This document shows positions 7,258 to 14,051 of a DNA stretch of 30,066 nucleotides, in pieces; position 1 is the first letter of the stretch, and every line of letters begins with the position of its first letter. The stretch spans positions 1-30,066 of the forward strand of contig JBHHZJ010000034.1 in the NCBI GenBank assembly GCA_046758005.1, given 5' to 3'. The stretch is from JBHHZJ01 sp046758005 (GTDB lineage Bacteria > Pseudomonadota > Alphaproteobacteria > Kiloniellales > J153). Under the pieces are notes generated by a model. It did not search any database. It had not been told where the DNA came from and saw only the letters and a program-made list of their open reading frames with translations. The position numbers and the translations under genes were made by a program.

Positions 7258-7926
7258 TCAGACGCTGAGGTCGAGGGTGCGGCCGGGCCGCCGGGCGGCC
7301 TGCTCTGGGCCGGCCCCGGTTGCGGCACCGCTGAGACGGTAGCCCTGGCGCGCGACGGCGAGGTCGGCGGCGGAGGGATTGGTCGCGGCCTGCGCCGCGG
7401 CGGAAAGGCGGGCGCCGATGCGCGCCGCCTCGGCGGGGTCGCCGCTCAGCACCTGGGACCGGATCGGGACCGAGCCGCCCACCGCGTAGGCGCGGCCGTC
7501 GGGCCCGGTCCGGTAGATGTAGTTGATCGGACCGGCCAGGTCGCCGGCCACCGCGGCGTGGGCCTGCTCCTCCTGGCGCACCTGGGCGTCGCGTTGGCGA
7601 AGCCGGTCGACGGCCGCCTTCTCCTCGGGTGTCAGGCGGTCCGGAGTCTTGGCCGCGGTGCTGGCCTGCGGCGCGCCGGCACCCGCCGGGCGCGGCCCGT
7701 CGGAAACCCGTGAGTCGTCGGCTACCGACGGGCGCAGGATCGGCCGGCCGACGGGCCGGGCGCCCGGCCCGACCTGCTCCGGGCGCAGGGGCTCGAACGT
7801 CCGCACGCGCAGGGCGACGATCTCTTTGCCGTCATCCGCCTTGGCCACGCTCCGGTGGCCGATGACGAGCCCGAGCCGCCCGCCCGGGCCGAACGCGCCG
7901 ATACTGCCGATCGATGATCCGGGCAT
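7258..7926 (-). CDS. SprA-related putative metalloprotease with a degenerate zinc motif
   Basis: A 222-residue protein whose C-terminal half matches the SprA-related family (putative metalloprotease, CJM1_0395 type). The family pattern is a helix ending in R-x-HExAH, then a glycine-rich turn and a Y-x-Y-x-x-GPDG-x-x-YAVGG block. Here the block NYIYRTGPDGRAYAVGG (135-151) is intact, but the zinc helix reads VRQEEQAH (116-123): the first histidine of HExxH is glutamate (Glu119), while Glu120 and His123 remain. The protein may therefore be catalytically inactive or use another metal ligand. The N-terminal 95 residues are Pro/Ala/Gly/Arg-rich and probably disordered; no signal peptide is evident. 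The ATG at 7926 is preferred over an upstream TTG at 7950. It heads a minus-strand unit with the acuC-like and DUF192 genes, 89 bases before acuC. Confidence 0.72.
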   Translation of the reverse strand: MPGSSIGSIGAFGPGGRLGLVIGHRSVAKADDGKEIVALRVRTFEPLRPEQVGPGARPVGRPILRPSVADDSRVSDGPRPAGAGAPQASTAAKTPDRLTPEEKAAVDRLRQRDAQVRQEEQAHAAVAGDLAGPINYIYRTGPDGRAYAVGGSVPIRSQVLSGDPAEAARIGARLSAAAQAATNPSAADLAVARQGYRLSGAATGAGPEQAARRPGRTLDLSV

Positions 7927-8221
7927 GCCGCAGACGCGCCTCGTTCGCAAATCCCGGCCCAGCCTAGACGGGGCAATTTAAGTCGCGGTTAAGCCGGCGC
8001 GCGCGCCGGGAACAACAGTTCCTCAAAATATATCTTTAAATCAATATATAATTTAACTTTATTGATGTTGATTCATAGCTTCGGATCGAATGGCGGCCAA
8101 ATGCGCTTGGCGGATCGACTCTCCCGCTCGCCGAACGCTAGTATGTGCCCGTCAATCAGCGCCGTCCCGCCGCGGCACGCGCCGGGGCGGGAAGAACAAG
8201 AAGCCTTGGGGGCTCGATGCC
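7927..8221. other. Divergent intergenic region with an AT-rich island
   Basis: This 295-base gap separates divergent genes. It holds a TTAA-N7-TTAA box (7978-7992), a GC palindrome near 7995-8008, and an AT-rich block (about 8018-8075) rich in TATA/TTTAA steps that stands out sharply from the surrounding DNA. Promoters for both flanking genes are expected here, but I could not fix a convincing -35/-10 pair on either strand. I see no gene in it. Confidence 0.6.
7978..7992. promoter_or_regulatory. Full TTAA-N7-TTAA box, candidate CtrA site
   Basis: TTAA at 7978-7981 and TTAA at 7989-7992 are separated by exactly seven bases (gtcgcgg), matching the full CtrA recognition pattern on both strands. 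It lies 52-66 bases upstream of the SprA-related gene start, a position typical for a regulator. Whether CtrA exists in this organism is not visible here. Confidence 0.45.
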
Positions 8222-8707
8222 ATGACGTCGAACACGCCTGCGGCCCCGGCCGCGTCTTGCACCGGCACGCCGGCCCGTTCGCGCCGATCCGATCTCGGAC
8301 GGACCGCCCTCGCCCTGGCCGGGCTGTTGGCTTTCGCGGCCCCCTCGCCGGCCGCCGAGCCGGGCCTGCACATCGAGCTCAACAAGGTCGAGGACAACGT
8401 CGGATCGTGCGTCGCCTCGTTCGTGGTGCGCAACGCCCTCGGGCAGACCCTCGACCGCTTCAGCCTGGACCTCTACGTCTTCGACCGCGAGGGGATCATC
8501 GCCCGCCAGGTGCTGCTCGACCTGGCGCCCCTGCGCCAGGACAAGACCACCGTCGCGCGCTTCGCCCTGATCCCGCGCCCGTGCGCCGACCTCGGCCGCG
8601 TGCTGGTCAACGACATTCCCTCGTGCCGCAGCGAGGCAGGCGAGACGCTGGACTGTCTGGCCGGCCTTACGGTCTCCAGCCGCGACCGGATCGCACTGGT
8701 GAAATGA
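8222..8707 (+). CDS. Exported cysteine-containing protein of unknown function
   Basis: A 161-residue protein. A basic N-region (RSRRSDLGR, 19-27) precedes a hydrophobic stretch (28-40) and a likely signal peptidase site after SPAA (residue 45), so the product is probably periplasmic. The mature domain begins LHIELNKVEDNVGSC and contains four cysteines (63, 121, 135, 145), likely two disulfides. Short patterns such as ELNK.ED..G.C, VVRN, D.FS.DL..FD..G and GRVLVND recall an alphaproteobacterial hypothetical family I have seen in annotations; I cannot name a function. The ATG at 8222 is favoured because the signal peptide is then close to the N-terminus; a GGGGG lies a few bases before it. The TPP-controlled operon starts 122 bases downstream and appears independent. 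Confidence 0.68.
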   Translation: MTSNTPAAPAASCTGTPARSRRSDLGRTALALAGLLAFAAPSPAAEPGLHIELNKVEDNVGSCVASFVVRNALGQTLDRFSLDLYVFDREGIIARQVLLDLAPLRQDKTTVARFALIPRPCADLGRVLVNDIPSCRSEAGETLDCLAGLTVSSRDRIALVK

Positions 8708-8783
8708 GGGCGTAATACCGGCCACCGGCGGGGCCGGCCCTACGGCACGCGAGGCGGCGCGCAGCGCGCGTGTCCGCCCGGCC

Positions 8784-8812
8784 TTGCCGCGCCTCCGGCG
8801 TGCTGCCATCAT
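8784..8812 (+). promoter_or_regulatory. Candidate promoter of the TPP riboswitch transcript
   Basis: TTGCCG (8784-8789) and CATCAT (8807-8812) are spaced by 17 bases. A start near 8819 would begin the RNA just before the riboswitch, as expected for this class of leader. The -35 and -10 are moderate matches (three and four of six). Confidence 0.35.
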
Positions 8813-8817
8813 GCGCC

Positions 8818-8839
8818 GCGCCACTGGGGCGCCACTGGG
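8818..8839 (+). repeat. 11-bp tandem duplication at the 5' edge of the TPP riboswitch
   Basis: GCGCCACTGGG occurs twice in a row (8818-8828 and 8829-8839). The second copy supplies the 5' strands of riboswitch helices P1 and P2; the first copy lies at the predicted transcript start and could in principle substitute for it. Confidence 0.8.
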
Positions 8840-8946
8840 GGAGCCGGGTGGCCGGCTGAGAGGTCCCTGACCGCGGCGGGACGACCCCAAGGGCCCGAAG
8901 TTCGGGCCCTCGAACCTGATCCGGTTAGTACCGGCGTAGGGAGCGT
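8829..8946 (+). ncRNA. TPP (THI-box) riboswitch
   Basis: Conserved THI-box blocks appear in order: the GGGG region (8837-8841), helix P3 GCCGG/CCGGC (8843-8847 with 8852-8856), TGAGA (8857-8861), the core GAACCTGATC (8912-8921), the CCGG-TTAGTA-CCGG helix (8921-8934) and CGTAGGGA (8935-8942). A 4-bp P1 can form between 8829-8832 and 8943-8946. A facultative GTCCC/GGGAC stem (8863-8867 with 8878-8882) and a ten-pair hairpin (8890-8910) fill the variable region. Known members bind thiamine pyrophosphate and turn genes off. The closing AGGGAG (8938-8943) is also the best ribosome binding site for the GTG at 8953, ten bases away, so ligand binding would hide it: translational control is likely. 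Confidence 0.93.
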
Positions 8947-8952
8947 GCAACC

Positions 8953-9726
8953 GTGTCCAGCCAGCGCTCCGCGGGAGCGCCGTCCGTTCATCTCCACGCC
9001 GCCGGCCTGAGCTACGGCGGCGCGGTCGTCTTCGAGGAGCTCGACCTCACCTTGGCGGCGGGCCGGACGACCTGCCTGCTCGGACCCTCCGGTGTCGGCA
9101 AGACCAGCCTGCTGCGCCTGATCGCGGGCCTGGCGCACGGCGGCGGCGAGGCGGTGGACGGCGACGGCCGCCCGGTGCGCGGCCGGGTCGCGTACCTGGC
9201 GCAGCAGGACTTGCTTCTGCCCTGGCTTTCGGCCCTCGGCAACGTCACCCTCGGCGCGCGGCTGCGCGGCGAGCGCCTGGACGCCGCGACCGTGGGCCGC
9301 GCCCGCGCCCTGCGCGCCCGCGTCGGTCGGGCGGGCCGCGAGCGCGCCCGCCCGGCCAAGCTGTCCGGAGGCATGCGCCAGCGCGTCGCCCTGGCCCGCA
9401 CCCTGATGGAGGACCGCCCCATAGTCCTGATGGACGAGCCGTTCTCCGCCCTCGACGCCATCACCCGCTACCAGCTCCAGGCGCTCGCCGCCGAGGTGCT
9501 GGCCGGGCGCACCGTTCTGCTGGTCACCCACGACCCGCTCGAGGCCCTGCGCATTGGCCACCGGATTCAGGTCATGGCCGGCGCCCCGGCGCGCCTGGAC
9601 AGCGCCCTGGAGCCGTCGGGGACACCGCCGCGCGACCCGGGGGACCCGTCCCTGCTCGCGCTTCAGGCGGAGCTGCTCAAGCGCTTGAGCCGCGCCCAGG
9701 CGCGCATGGCGGCCGCAGCGTCATGA
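8953..9726 (+). CDS. thiZ: ABC transporter ATP-binding protein, ThiZ-like (thiamine precursor uptake)
   Basis: Cytoplasmic ATPase of 257 residues of the nitrate/sulfonate/taurine (SsuB/TauB) type. Motifs: Walker A GPSGVGKTS (44-52), Q-loop AYLAQQDLLLPWL, signature LSGGMRQRVALART, Walker B IVLMDEPFSALD, and switch histidine VTHDPLEA. The TPP riboswitch directly upstream identifies it as a thiamine-related importer; the ThiXYZ system imports formylaminopyrimidine, a salvage precursor of the thiamine pyrimidine. The GTG start follows the riboswitch-embedded AGGGAG. Its stop overlaps the permease start (ATGA at 9723). Family is certain; the thiamine role rests on the riboswitch, and the exact ligand is inferred. 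Confidence 0.85.
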   Translation: MSSQRSAGAPSVHLHAAGLSYGGAVVFEELDLTLAAGRTTCLLGPSGVGKTSLLRLIAGLAHGGGEAVDGDGRPVRGRVAYLAQQDLLLPWLSALGNVTLGARLRGERLDAATVGRARALRARVGRAGRERARPAKLSGGMRQRVALARTLMEDRPIVLMDEPFSALDAITRYQLQALAAEVLAGRTVLLVTHDPLEALRIGHRIQVMAGAPARLDSALEPSGTPPRDPGDPSLLALQAELLKRLSRAQARMAAAAS

Positions 9727-10478
9727 GGCTGCTGCGCCCCTTGGTAATCTTCGCCGGCCTGATCGGCGCCTGGCAGGCGCTGGTGCTGCTGACCGGGGTC
9801 CAGCACTACATCCTGCCGGGCCCGGACCGGGTCGCCCTGGCGCTGCTCGCCCATTGGCCGAGCCTGCTCGCCCACGCCAGGGTGAGCGTGGCCGAAATCC
9901 TGCTCGGGCTGGTGCTCGGGACCTTGCTCGGCGGCCTCTCGGCCATACTGATCGCGAGCTTCCGACCGGCGCGGCGCTGGCTCCTGCCGGTGCTCGTGGT
10001 CAGCCAGGCGATCCCCGTCTTCGCGCTGGCGCCGGTCCTCGTGCTGTGGCTCGGATACGGCCTGGCCTCCAAGGTCGCCATGGCGACGCTGATCATCTAC
10101 TTCCCGGTCACCGCCGCCTTCTTCGACGGCCTGCGCCGGACCGAGCCGGGCTGGCTCGACCTCGCCCGAACCATGGGCGGCGGAGCGTTGCGCACCCTTT
10201 GGCACGTGCGGATTCCGGCCGCACTGCCGGCGCTCAGCTCGGGGATCCGGGTGGCCACGGCGGTGGCCCCGATCGGCGCCGTGGTCGGCGAGTGGGTCGG
10301 CTCCAGCGCGGGACTGGGCTACCTGATGCTCCAGGCCAACGCGCGCATGCAGGTCGACGTCATGTTCGCCGCCCTGTTCGTCCTCGCCGTCTTCGCCGTA
10401 GGGTTGTACGCCGCGGTCGACACGGGCCTGCGCCGCGCCTTGCCCTGGCAGGCCGAGGACGGGCGGGCGCCGGGCTGA
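9723..10478 (+). CDS. thiX: ABC transporter permease, ThiX-like (thiamine precursor uptake)
   Basis: Inner-membrane permease of 251 residues with about six hydrophobic segments: 5-24, 58-79, 87-108, 116-134, 180-200 and 215-235. The EAA-type loop that docks the ATPase is at residues 146-175 (DLARTMGGGALRTLW, then RIPAALPAL). It resembles SsuC/TauC/ThiX permeases. Translationally coupled to the ATPase gene by a 4-base overlap and hence under the same TPP riboswitch. The matching substrate-binding protein ThiY is absent: the next gene encodes a Liv-type binding protein with its own promoter and transporter. A ThiY encoded elsewhere must be assumed for a working system. Confidence 0.83.
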   Translation: MRLLRPLVIFAGLIGAWQALVLLTGVQHYILPGPDRVALALLAHWPSLLAHARVSVAEILLGLVLGTLLGGLSAILIASFRPARRWLLPVLVVSQAIPVFALAPVLVLWLGYGLASKVAMATLIIYFPVTAAFFDGLRRTEPGWLDLARTMGGGALRTLWHVRIPAALPALSSGIRVATAVAPIGAVVGEWVGSSAGLGYLMLQANARMQVDVMFAALFVLAVFAVGLYAAVDTGLRRALPWQAEDGRAPG

Positions 10479-10586
10479 CCCCGAGGGATCCTGCCCGCGC
10501 TCACCCCGCGCGCCCCGTCCCTCGGCCCGGCCGCGCAGAGGCACCCGACTCGCCGTCTCCGGCCCGACCGGACGGGGGCGGGTCTC

Positions 10587-10603
10587 ATGTTGCAGTGCAG
10601 CAT
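10587..10603. promoter_or_regulatory. Imperfect palindrome upstream of the livJ promoter
   Basis: ATGTTGC-AGT-GCAGCAT is an inverted repeat with six of seven arm bases matching, about 33 bases upstream of the candidate -35 box of livJ. The position would suit an activator or repressor site. No regulator family can be assigned. Confidence 0.25.
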
Positions 10604-10635
10604 GCCCGAGCGCCCCGTGCCGGGCGGCTCCGGGG

Positions 10636-10663
10636 TTGCGCTCACAGTCCGCGGCGATATGAT
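10636..10663 (+). promoter_or_regulatory. Candidate sigma-70-type promoter of the liv operon
   Basis: TTGCGC (10636-10641) and TATGAT (10658-10663) are separated by 16 bases; the -10 matches the consensus in five of six positions. A start near 10670 would give a leader of about 70 bases before livJ. This supports livJ starting a unit separate from thiZX. Confidence 0.5.
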
Positions 10664-10741
10664 CAGCCTCGAGCCAACCGCCGGACGTTGCAGAAGCCGG
10701 CGACAAGGTAAGAAACGGACTGACAAGGGAGGTAACATCGA

Positions 10742-11983
10742 ATGTCTTGCATCAAACCGATAGTGGCTGGCGCCGCCTTGGTCGCCGCCGTCAGCGTGGC
10801 GACGGCCGGACCGGTCGCCGCCAAGGTCGAGGGCGACACGATCATCCTGGGCTCGGCCATCTCTCTGACCGGCAAGTACTCGACCAACGGCATCCACGCC
10901 CAGAACGGCTACAACCTTGCCGTCAAGCGCATCAACGAGACGGGCGGCGTCAAGGTCGGCGGCGAGTCGTACAAGCTGAAGATCATTTACTACGACGACG
11001 AGTCGACGCCGGCGCGCGGGGCCCAGCTCGCCGAACGCCTGATCAAGCAGGACGGCGTCAAGTACATGCTTGGGCCGTACTCCTCGGGCTTGACCAAGGC
11101 CATTGCGCCGGTGACCGCGAAATACAAGATCCCCATGGTCGAGGCGGAGGGAGCGTCACGTTCGTTGTTCACCCAGGGCAACCGGTACATCTTTGCCGTG
11201 CTTTCCACGTCCGAGCAGTACCTGGCCAGCGCCATTGCCCTGGCCGCCGAAATCGCTGAGAAAAACGGCAAGAAGCCGGCCGACGTCAAGGTGGCGATGG
11301 CGTTCGAGAACGACCCCTTCTCGCTCGACGTGCGCGCCGGCGTGATCGACGACGTCAAGAAGCACGGCATGCGAATCGTGATCGACGACAAACTGCCGCG
11401 CGACTTGAGCGACATGTCGGCGACGCTGACCAAGGTCAAGGCCGTGAAGCCGGACCTCCTGGTCGTCTCCGGGCACTCCAAAGGGGCCGCTACGGCCGCG
11501 CGCCAGATCAAGGAAATGCGGATCGACGTGCCGATGATCGCGATGACCCATTGCGAGGCCGCGAAAGTCATTTCCAAGTTCGGTGCCGCGACAAACGGCT
11601 TTCTGTGCCCGACCCAGTGGGCCGAGACGTTGAGCTACAGCGGCAAGGCCTTCGGCACGGCCGCGGACTACGACCGGCTGTTCAAGCAGACCTACGAGGG
11701 CTACAGGAACGTGCCCTATCAGGCCGCCCAGGCATCGGCCGCGGTGCTGGTCTGGAAGGACGCCTTCGAGCGGGCGAACAGCTTCGACACCGAAAAGGTC
11801 CGCGACGCCCTCGCGGCGACCGACATGGAGACCTTCTACGGCCGGATCAAGTTCTCGGAGGCCGGCAACAACATCGCCAAACCGATGGTCCTGCGCCAAA
11901 TCCAGGATGGCAAGCTCAACGTGGTGGCGCCGTCGAAGTGGGCCTCCCACGCGGTGATCCATCCAAGGAAGCCGCAATACTGA
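10742..11983 (+). CDS. livJ: Branched-chain amino acid-type ABC transporter substrate-binding protein
   Basis: Periplasmic binding protein of 413 residues in the Peripla_BP_6/LivJ family. A Sec signal peptide spans residues 1-27, with cleavage expected after GPVAA. The mature protein starts with the family pattern IILGSAISLTGKYSTNG, followed by NLAVKRINETGG and YYDDESTPARGAQLAERLI. GGGAGG shortly before the ATG is a good ribosome binding site. It heads a cluster with livHMGF. LivJ-type proteins bind leucine-like amino acids, but many homologues bind urea, amides, aromatic acids or other organics, so the ligand is open. The neighbouring molybdenum hydroxylase genes suggest its ligand could be that enzyme's substrate; this is inference. 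Confidence 0.9.
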   Translation: MSCIKPIVAGAALVAAVSVATAGPVAAKVEGDTIILGSAISLTGKYSTNGIHAQNGYNLAVKRINETGGVKVGGESYKLKIIYYDDESTPARGAQLAERLIKQDGVKYMLGPYSSGLTKAIAPVTAKYKIPMVEAEGASRSLFTQGNRYIFAVLSTSEQYLASAIALAAEIAEKNGKKPADVKVAMAFENDPFSLDVRAGVIDDVKKHGMRIVIDDKLPRDLSDMSATLTKVKAVKPDLLVVSGHSKGAATAARQIKEMRIDVPMIAMTHCEAAKVISKFGAATNGFLCPTQWAETLSYSGKAFGTAADYDRLFKQTYEGYRNVPYQAAQASAAVLVWKDAFERANSFDTEKVRDALAATDMETFYGRIKFSEAGNNIAKPMVLRQIQDGKLNVVAPSKWASHAVIHPRKPQY

Positions 11984-12022
11984 TCTCGGAGCGATTCCGA
12001 ACCGATCGGGTATGAGACCTGA

Positions 12023-12050
12023 CCGCCCCCGCCCATCGCGGCGGGGGCGG
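12023..12050 (+). promoter_or_regulatory. Strong stem-loop between livJ and livH
   Basis: An 11-bp perfect GC stem (12023-12033 with 12040-12050) encloses a 6-base loop. No T-run follows, so it is unlikely to be a full terminator. Such hairpins after binding-protein genes commonly protect the upstream mRNA or cause partial termination, giving more binding protein than membrane components. Confidence 0.6.
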
Positions 12051-12087
12051 TTCCGCCCACTCCGAGGGTCCTCGGGAGCTTTGGTCC

Positions 12088-12990
12088 ATGTGGGATAACC
12101 TCGCGCTGCTCGCCATGGCCCCGGTGCTCAACGTCCAGCTGATTCTGGACGGCCTGCTGATCGGTGCGGTCTTCGCCCTGGCGGCCTACGGCCTGGCGCT
12201 CGTGTGGGGCGTCATGAACGTCAAGAACCTCGCCCAGGGCGACTTCGTCATGATGGGCGGCTACATCGCCTTCGTCATGTACACTATGGGCATCCACCCC
12301 ATCCTGGCGTTGCCGGTTGCCTCGGTGTTGATGTTCGGCTTCGGCTGGCTGGTTTACCGGTCGATCATCCGCTACGTCATCGGCCGGGACCTTTTCACCT
12401 CGCTGCTTGCCACCTTCGGTCTGGCCATCGTGCTGCAGCAACTGCTGAACCTGCTTTTCGGCTCGGACGTGCAGGTGGCGGAATCCGGGTTCCGGATCCA
12501 CTCCGCTTTCGGCGGTCTCGTGACCATCGCGGACATCAAACTGGTGTCCCTGGTGCTGACCGCGATCCTGGCGGTCCTGATCGTCACCTTCATGAAGCGC
12601 AGCCGCATCGGCCAGGCCATCCGGGCGACGGCGCAGAACCCGCGCGCGGCCAAGGTCATGGGCGTCGACACCGAGCGGATCTATGCCTTCACCTTCGCCC
12701 TCAACGCCGCCATTTGCGGCGCCGCCGGGGTGCTCATCTCGATGATCTGGGTGATCCAGCCTTTTTTCGGCATGAGCTACTCCATCCGCGCCTTCGTGAT
12801 TGTCACGGCGGCCGGGCTGGGAAATCTTGTGGGGGTCGTCCTCACGGGGTTTGGGCTCGGCGTCGCCGAGCAGTTCTCGGGCTTCGTGTTCGGCGCCCAA
12901 TATCAGCAGGCGACCGTGGTCGGACTGCTGGTCCTGGTCCTGATTTGGCGGCAGATCGAAACGAGCCGGCACCGGCAGGTCGTGCAATGA
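12088..12990 (+). CDS. livH: Branched-chain amino acid-type ABC transporter permease LivH
   Basis: Inner-membrane permease of 300 residues, LivH family. It has about eight hydrophobic segments; the first after residue 17 leads into the family signature GVMNVKNLAQGDFVMMGGY (41-59), equivalent to the LivH pattern around N-AHG-F-M-G. A second landmark is RATAQNPRAAKVMGVDTERIYAFTF in the cytoplasmic coupling region. GGGAG nine bases before the ATG is a suitable ribosome binding site. It overlaps livM by four bases. It forms the membrane channel with LivM. Confidence 0.92.
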   Translation: MWDNLALLAMAPVLNVQLILDGLLIGAVFALAAYGLALVWGVMNVKNLAQGDFVMMGGYIAFVMYTMGIHPILALPVASVLMFGFGWLVYRSIIRYVIGRDLFTSLLATFGLAIVLQQLLNLLFGSDVQVAESGFRIHSAFGGLVTIADIKLVSLVLTAILAVLIVTFMKRSRIGQAIRATAQNPRAAKVMGVDTERIYAFTFALNAAICGAAGVLISMIWVIQPFFGMSYSIRAFVIVTAAGLGNLVGVVLTGFGLGVAEQFSGFVFGAQYQQATVVGLLVLVLIWRQIETSRHRQVVQ

Positions 12991-14051
12991 TAGGCCGCGC
13001 TTCGACGGGCCTGTTGTACGGCGGCATTATCGCGGCGGCCATCGTCGCGCCGCTTGTGTTCCCGAACTACACGTTCCAGCTGGCGGTGCTCTGGGTGATG
13101 ATCCTCTTTGCGCTTACCTGGGACATCATGGGCGGGCAGATGGGTTACAACTCGCTCGGCAACATCCTCTTCTTCGGCGCCGGCATGTATATCTGCACGG
13201 TGGTCCAGGTGGGGATGTATTACGACGTTGCCCAGTACACGGCCCATTTCGGCGCGGTCAAGATCAACTACACCCCGGAGCAATACTTCACCGGCCTGGC
13301 CGTGGGCCTTGTCGCCGCGGCGTTGGGAGCAGTGGCCCTGGCAATTCTTTTCGGCTGGATCGTGTTCGGCCTCCGCGGCCCCTATTTCGCCATCGGCACC
13401 CTTGGCGTCGCTCTGGCCGCGGGCGAGCTCGTCGGCACCTGGGACTATGTCGGCGGCGGCGGCGGAATCACGGTGCCGAGTTACCCGGGCGAGCCGGACG
13501 ACCGGGCGATGTTCTTCTATGTGTTGTGCATGTTGGCGGCCATCGCCACCTTCGCCTTCCTCAAGTGGCTCTACGCGAGCCGCTTCGGCCTGGCCATCAA
13601 CGCGATCCGCGACGATGAGGAAAAGGCCGAAGGCATGGGCCTTCACACCAAGCGCCACAAAACGGTCGCCTGGTCCATCGCCGCCTTCTTCCTCGGCATC
13701 TCCGGCGCCATCTTCGGCAACATGATCGGTTTCATCGAGCCGCTCGAGGTTGCGTTCCCGACCGTGACCTTCGGAATCTTCATGGTGGTGATGTCGCTCC
13801 TCGGGGGCAAGGGAACCCTTTGGGGCCCCGTCATCGGCGCCACCCTGTTCCACGCCATAAAGGAAGTCACCTGGACCTACATGCTGGGCTGGCAGTGGGT
13901 CGCGCTCGGCGCGCTCATCATCGTCAACGTGGTGTTCTTCCAACAGGGAATCCTGGGCTGGGCGCGCGAGAAATGGCCCGAGCGGTTCGGCATGGTCGTC
14001 GACAAGGACGTGGCCGGGGAACGCGCCCGGCAGCCGGAGGCCGCGCCGTGA
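12987..14051 (+). CDS. livM: Branched-chain amino acid-type ABC transporter permease LivM
   Basis: Inner-membrane permease of 354 residues, partner of LivH. Hydrophobic segments begin at residue 8; the family landmark near residues 43-66 (LTWDIMGGQMGYNSLGN, then FFGAG) corresponds to the LivM pattern G-G--SLG---F-G-GAY. An inserted region near 73-100 (VGMYYDVAQY to EQYFTG) is longer than in E. coli LivM. The coupling motif NAIRDDEEKAEGMGLHTKRHK lies in the C-terminal half. The ATG at 12987 overlaps the livH stop (ATGA), and its own stop overlaps the GTG of livG, both signs of translational coupling. Confidence 0.91.
   Translation: MIGRASTGLLYGGIIAAAIVAPLVFPNYTFQLAVLWVMILFALTWDIMGGQMGYNSLGNILFFGAGMYICTVVQVGMYYDVAQYTAHFGAVKINYTPEQYFTGLAVGLVAAALGAVALAILFGWIVFGLRGPYFAIGTLGVALAAGELVGTWDYVGGGGGITVPSYPGEPDDRAMFFYVLCMLAAIATFAFLKWLYASRFGLAINAIRDDEEKAEGMGLHTKRHKTVAWSIAAFFLGISGAIFGNMIGFIEPLEVAFPTVTFGIFMVVMSLLGGKGTLWGPVIGATLFHAIKEVTWTYMLGWQWVALGALIIVNVVFFQQGILGWAREKWPERFGMVVDKDVAGERARQPEAAP

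Noticed and set aside
8718..8737. CCGGCC/GGCCGG hairpin as terminator of the gene at 8222
   Set aside because: The stem is short and no T-run follows; such GC palindromes are frequent here by chance.
10742..11983. The binding protein after thiX as the missing ThiY
   Set aside because: It has LivJ/Peripla_BP_6 patterns rather than the NMT1/ThiY fold, its own promoter candidate, and is followed by livHMGF.
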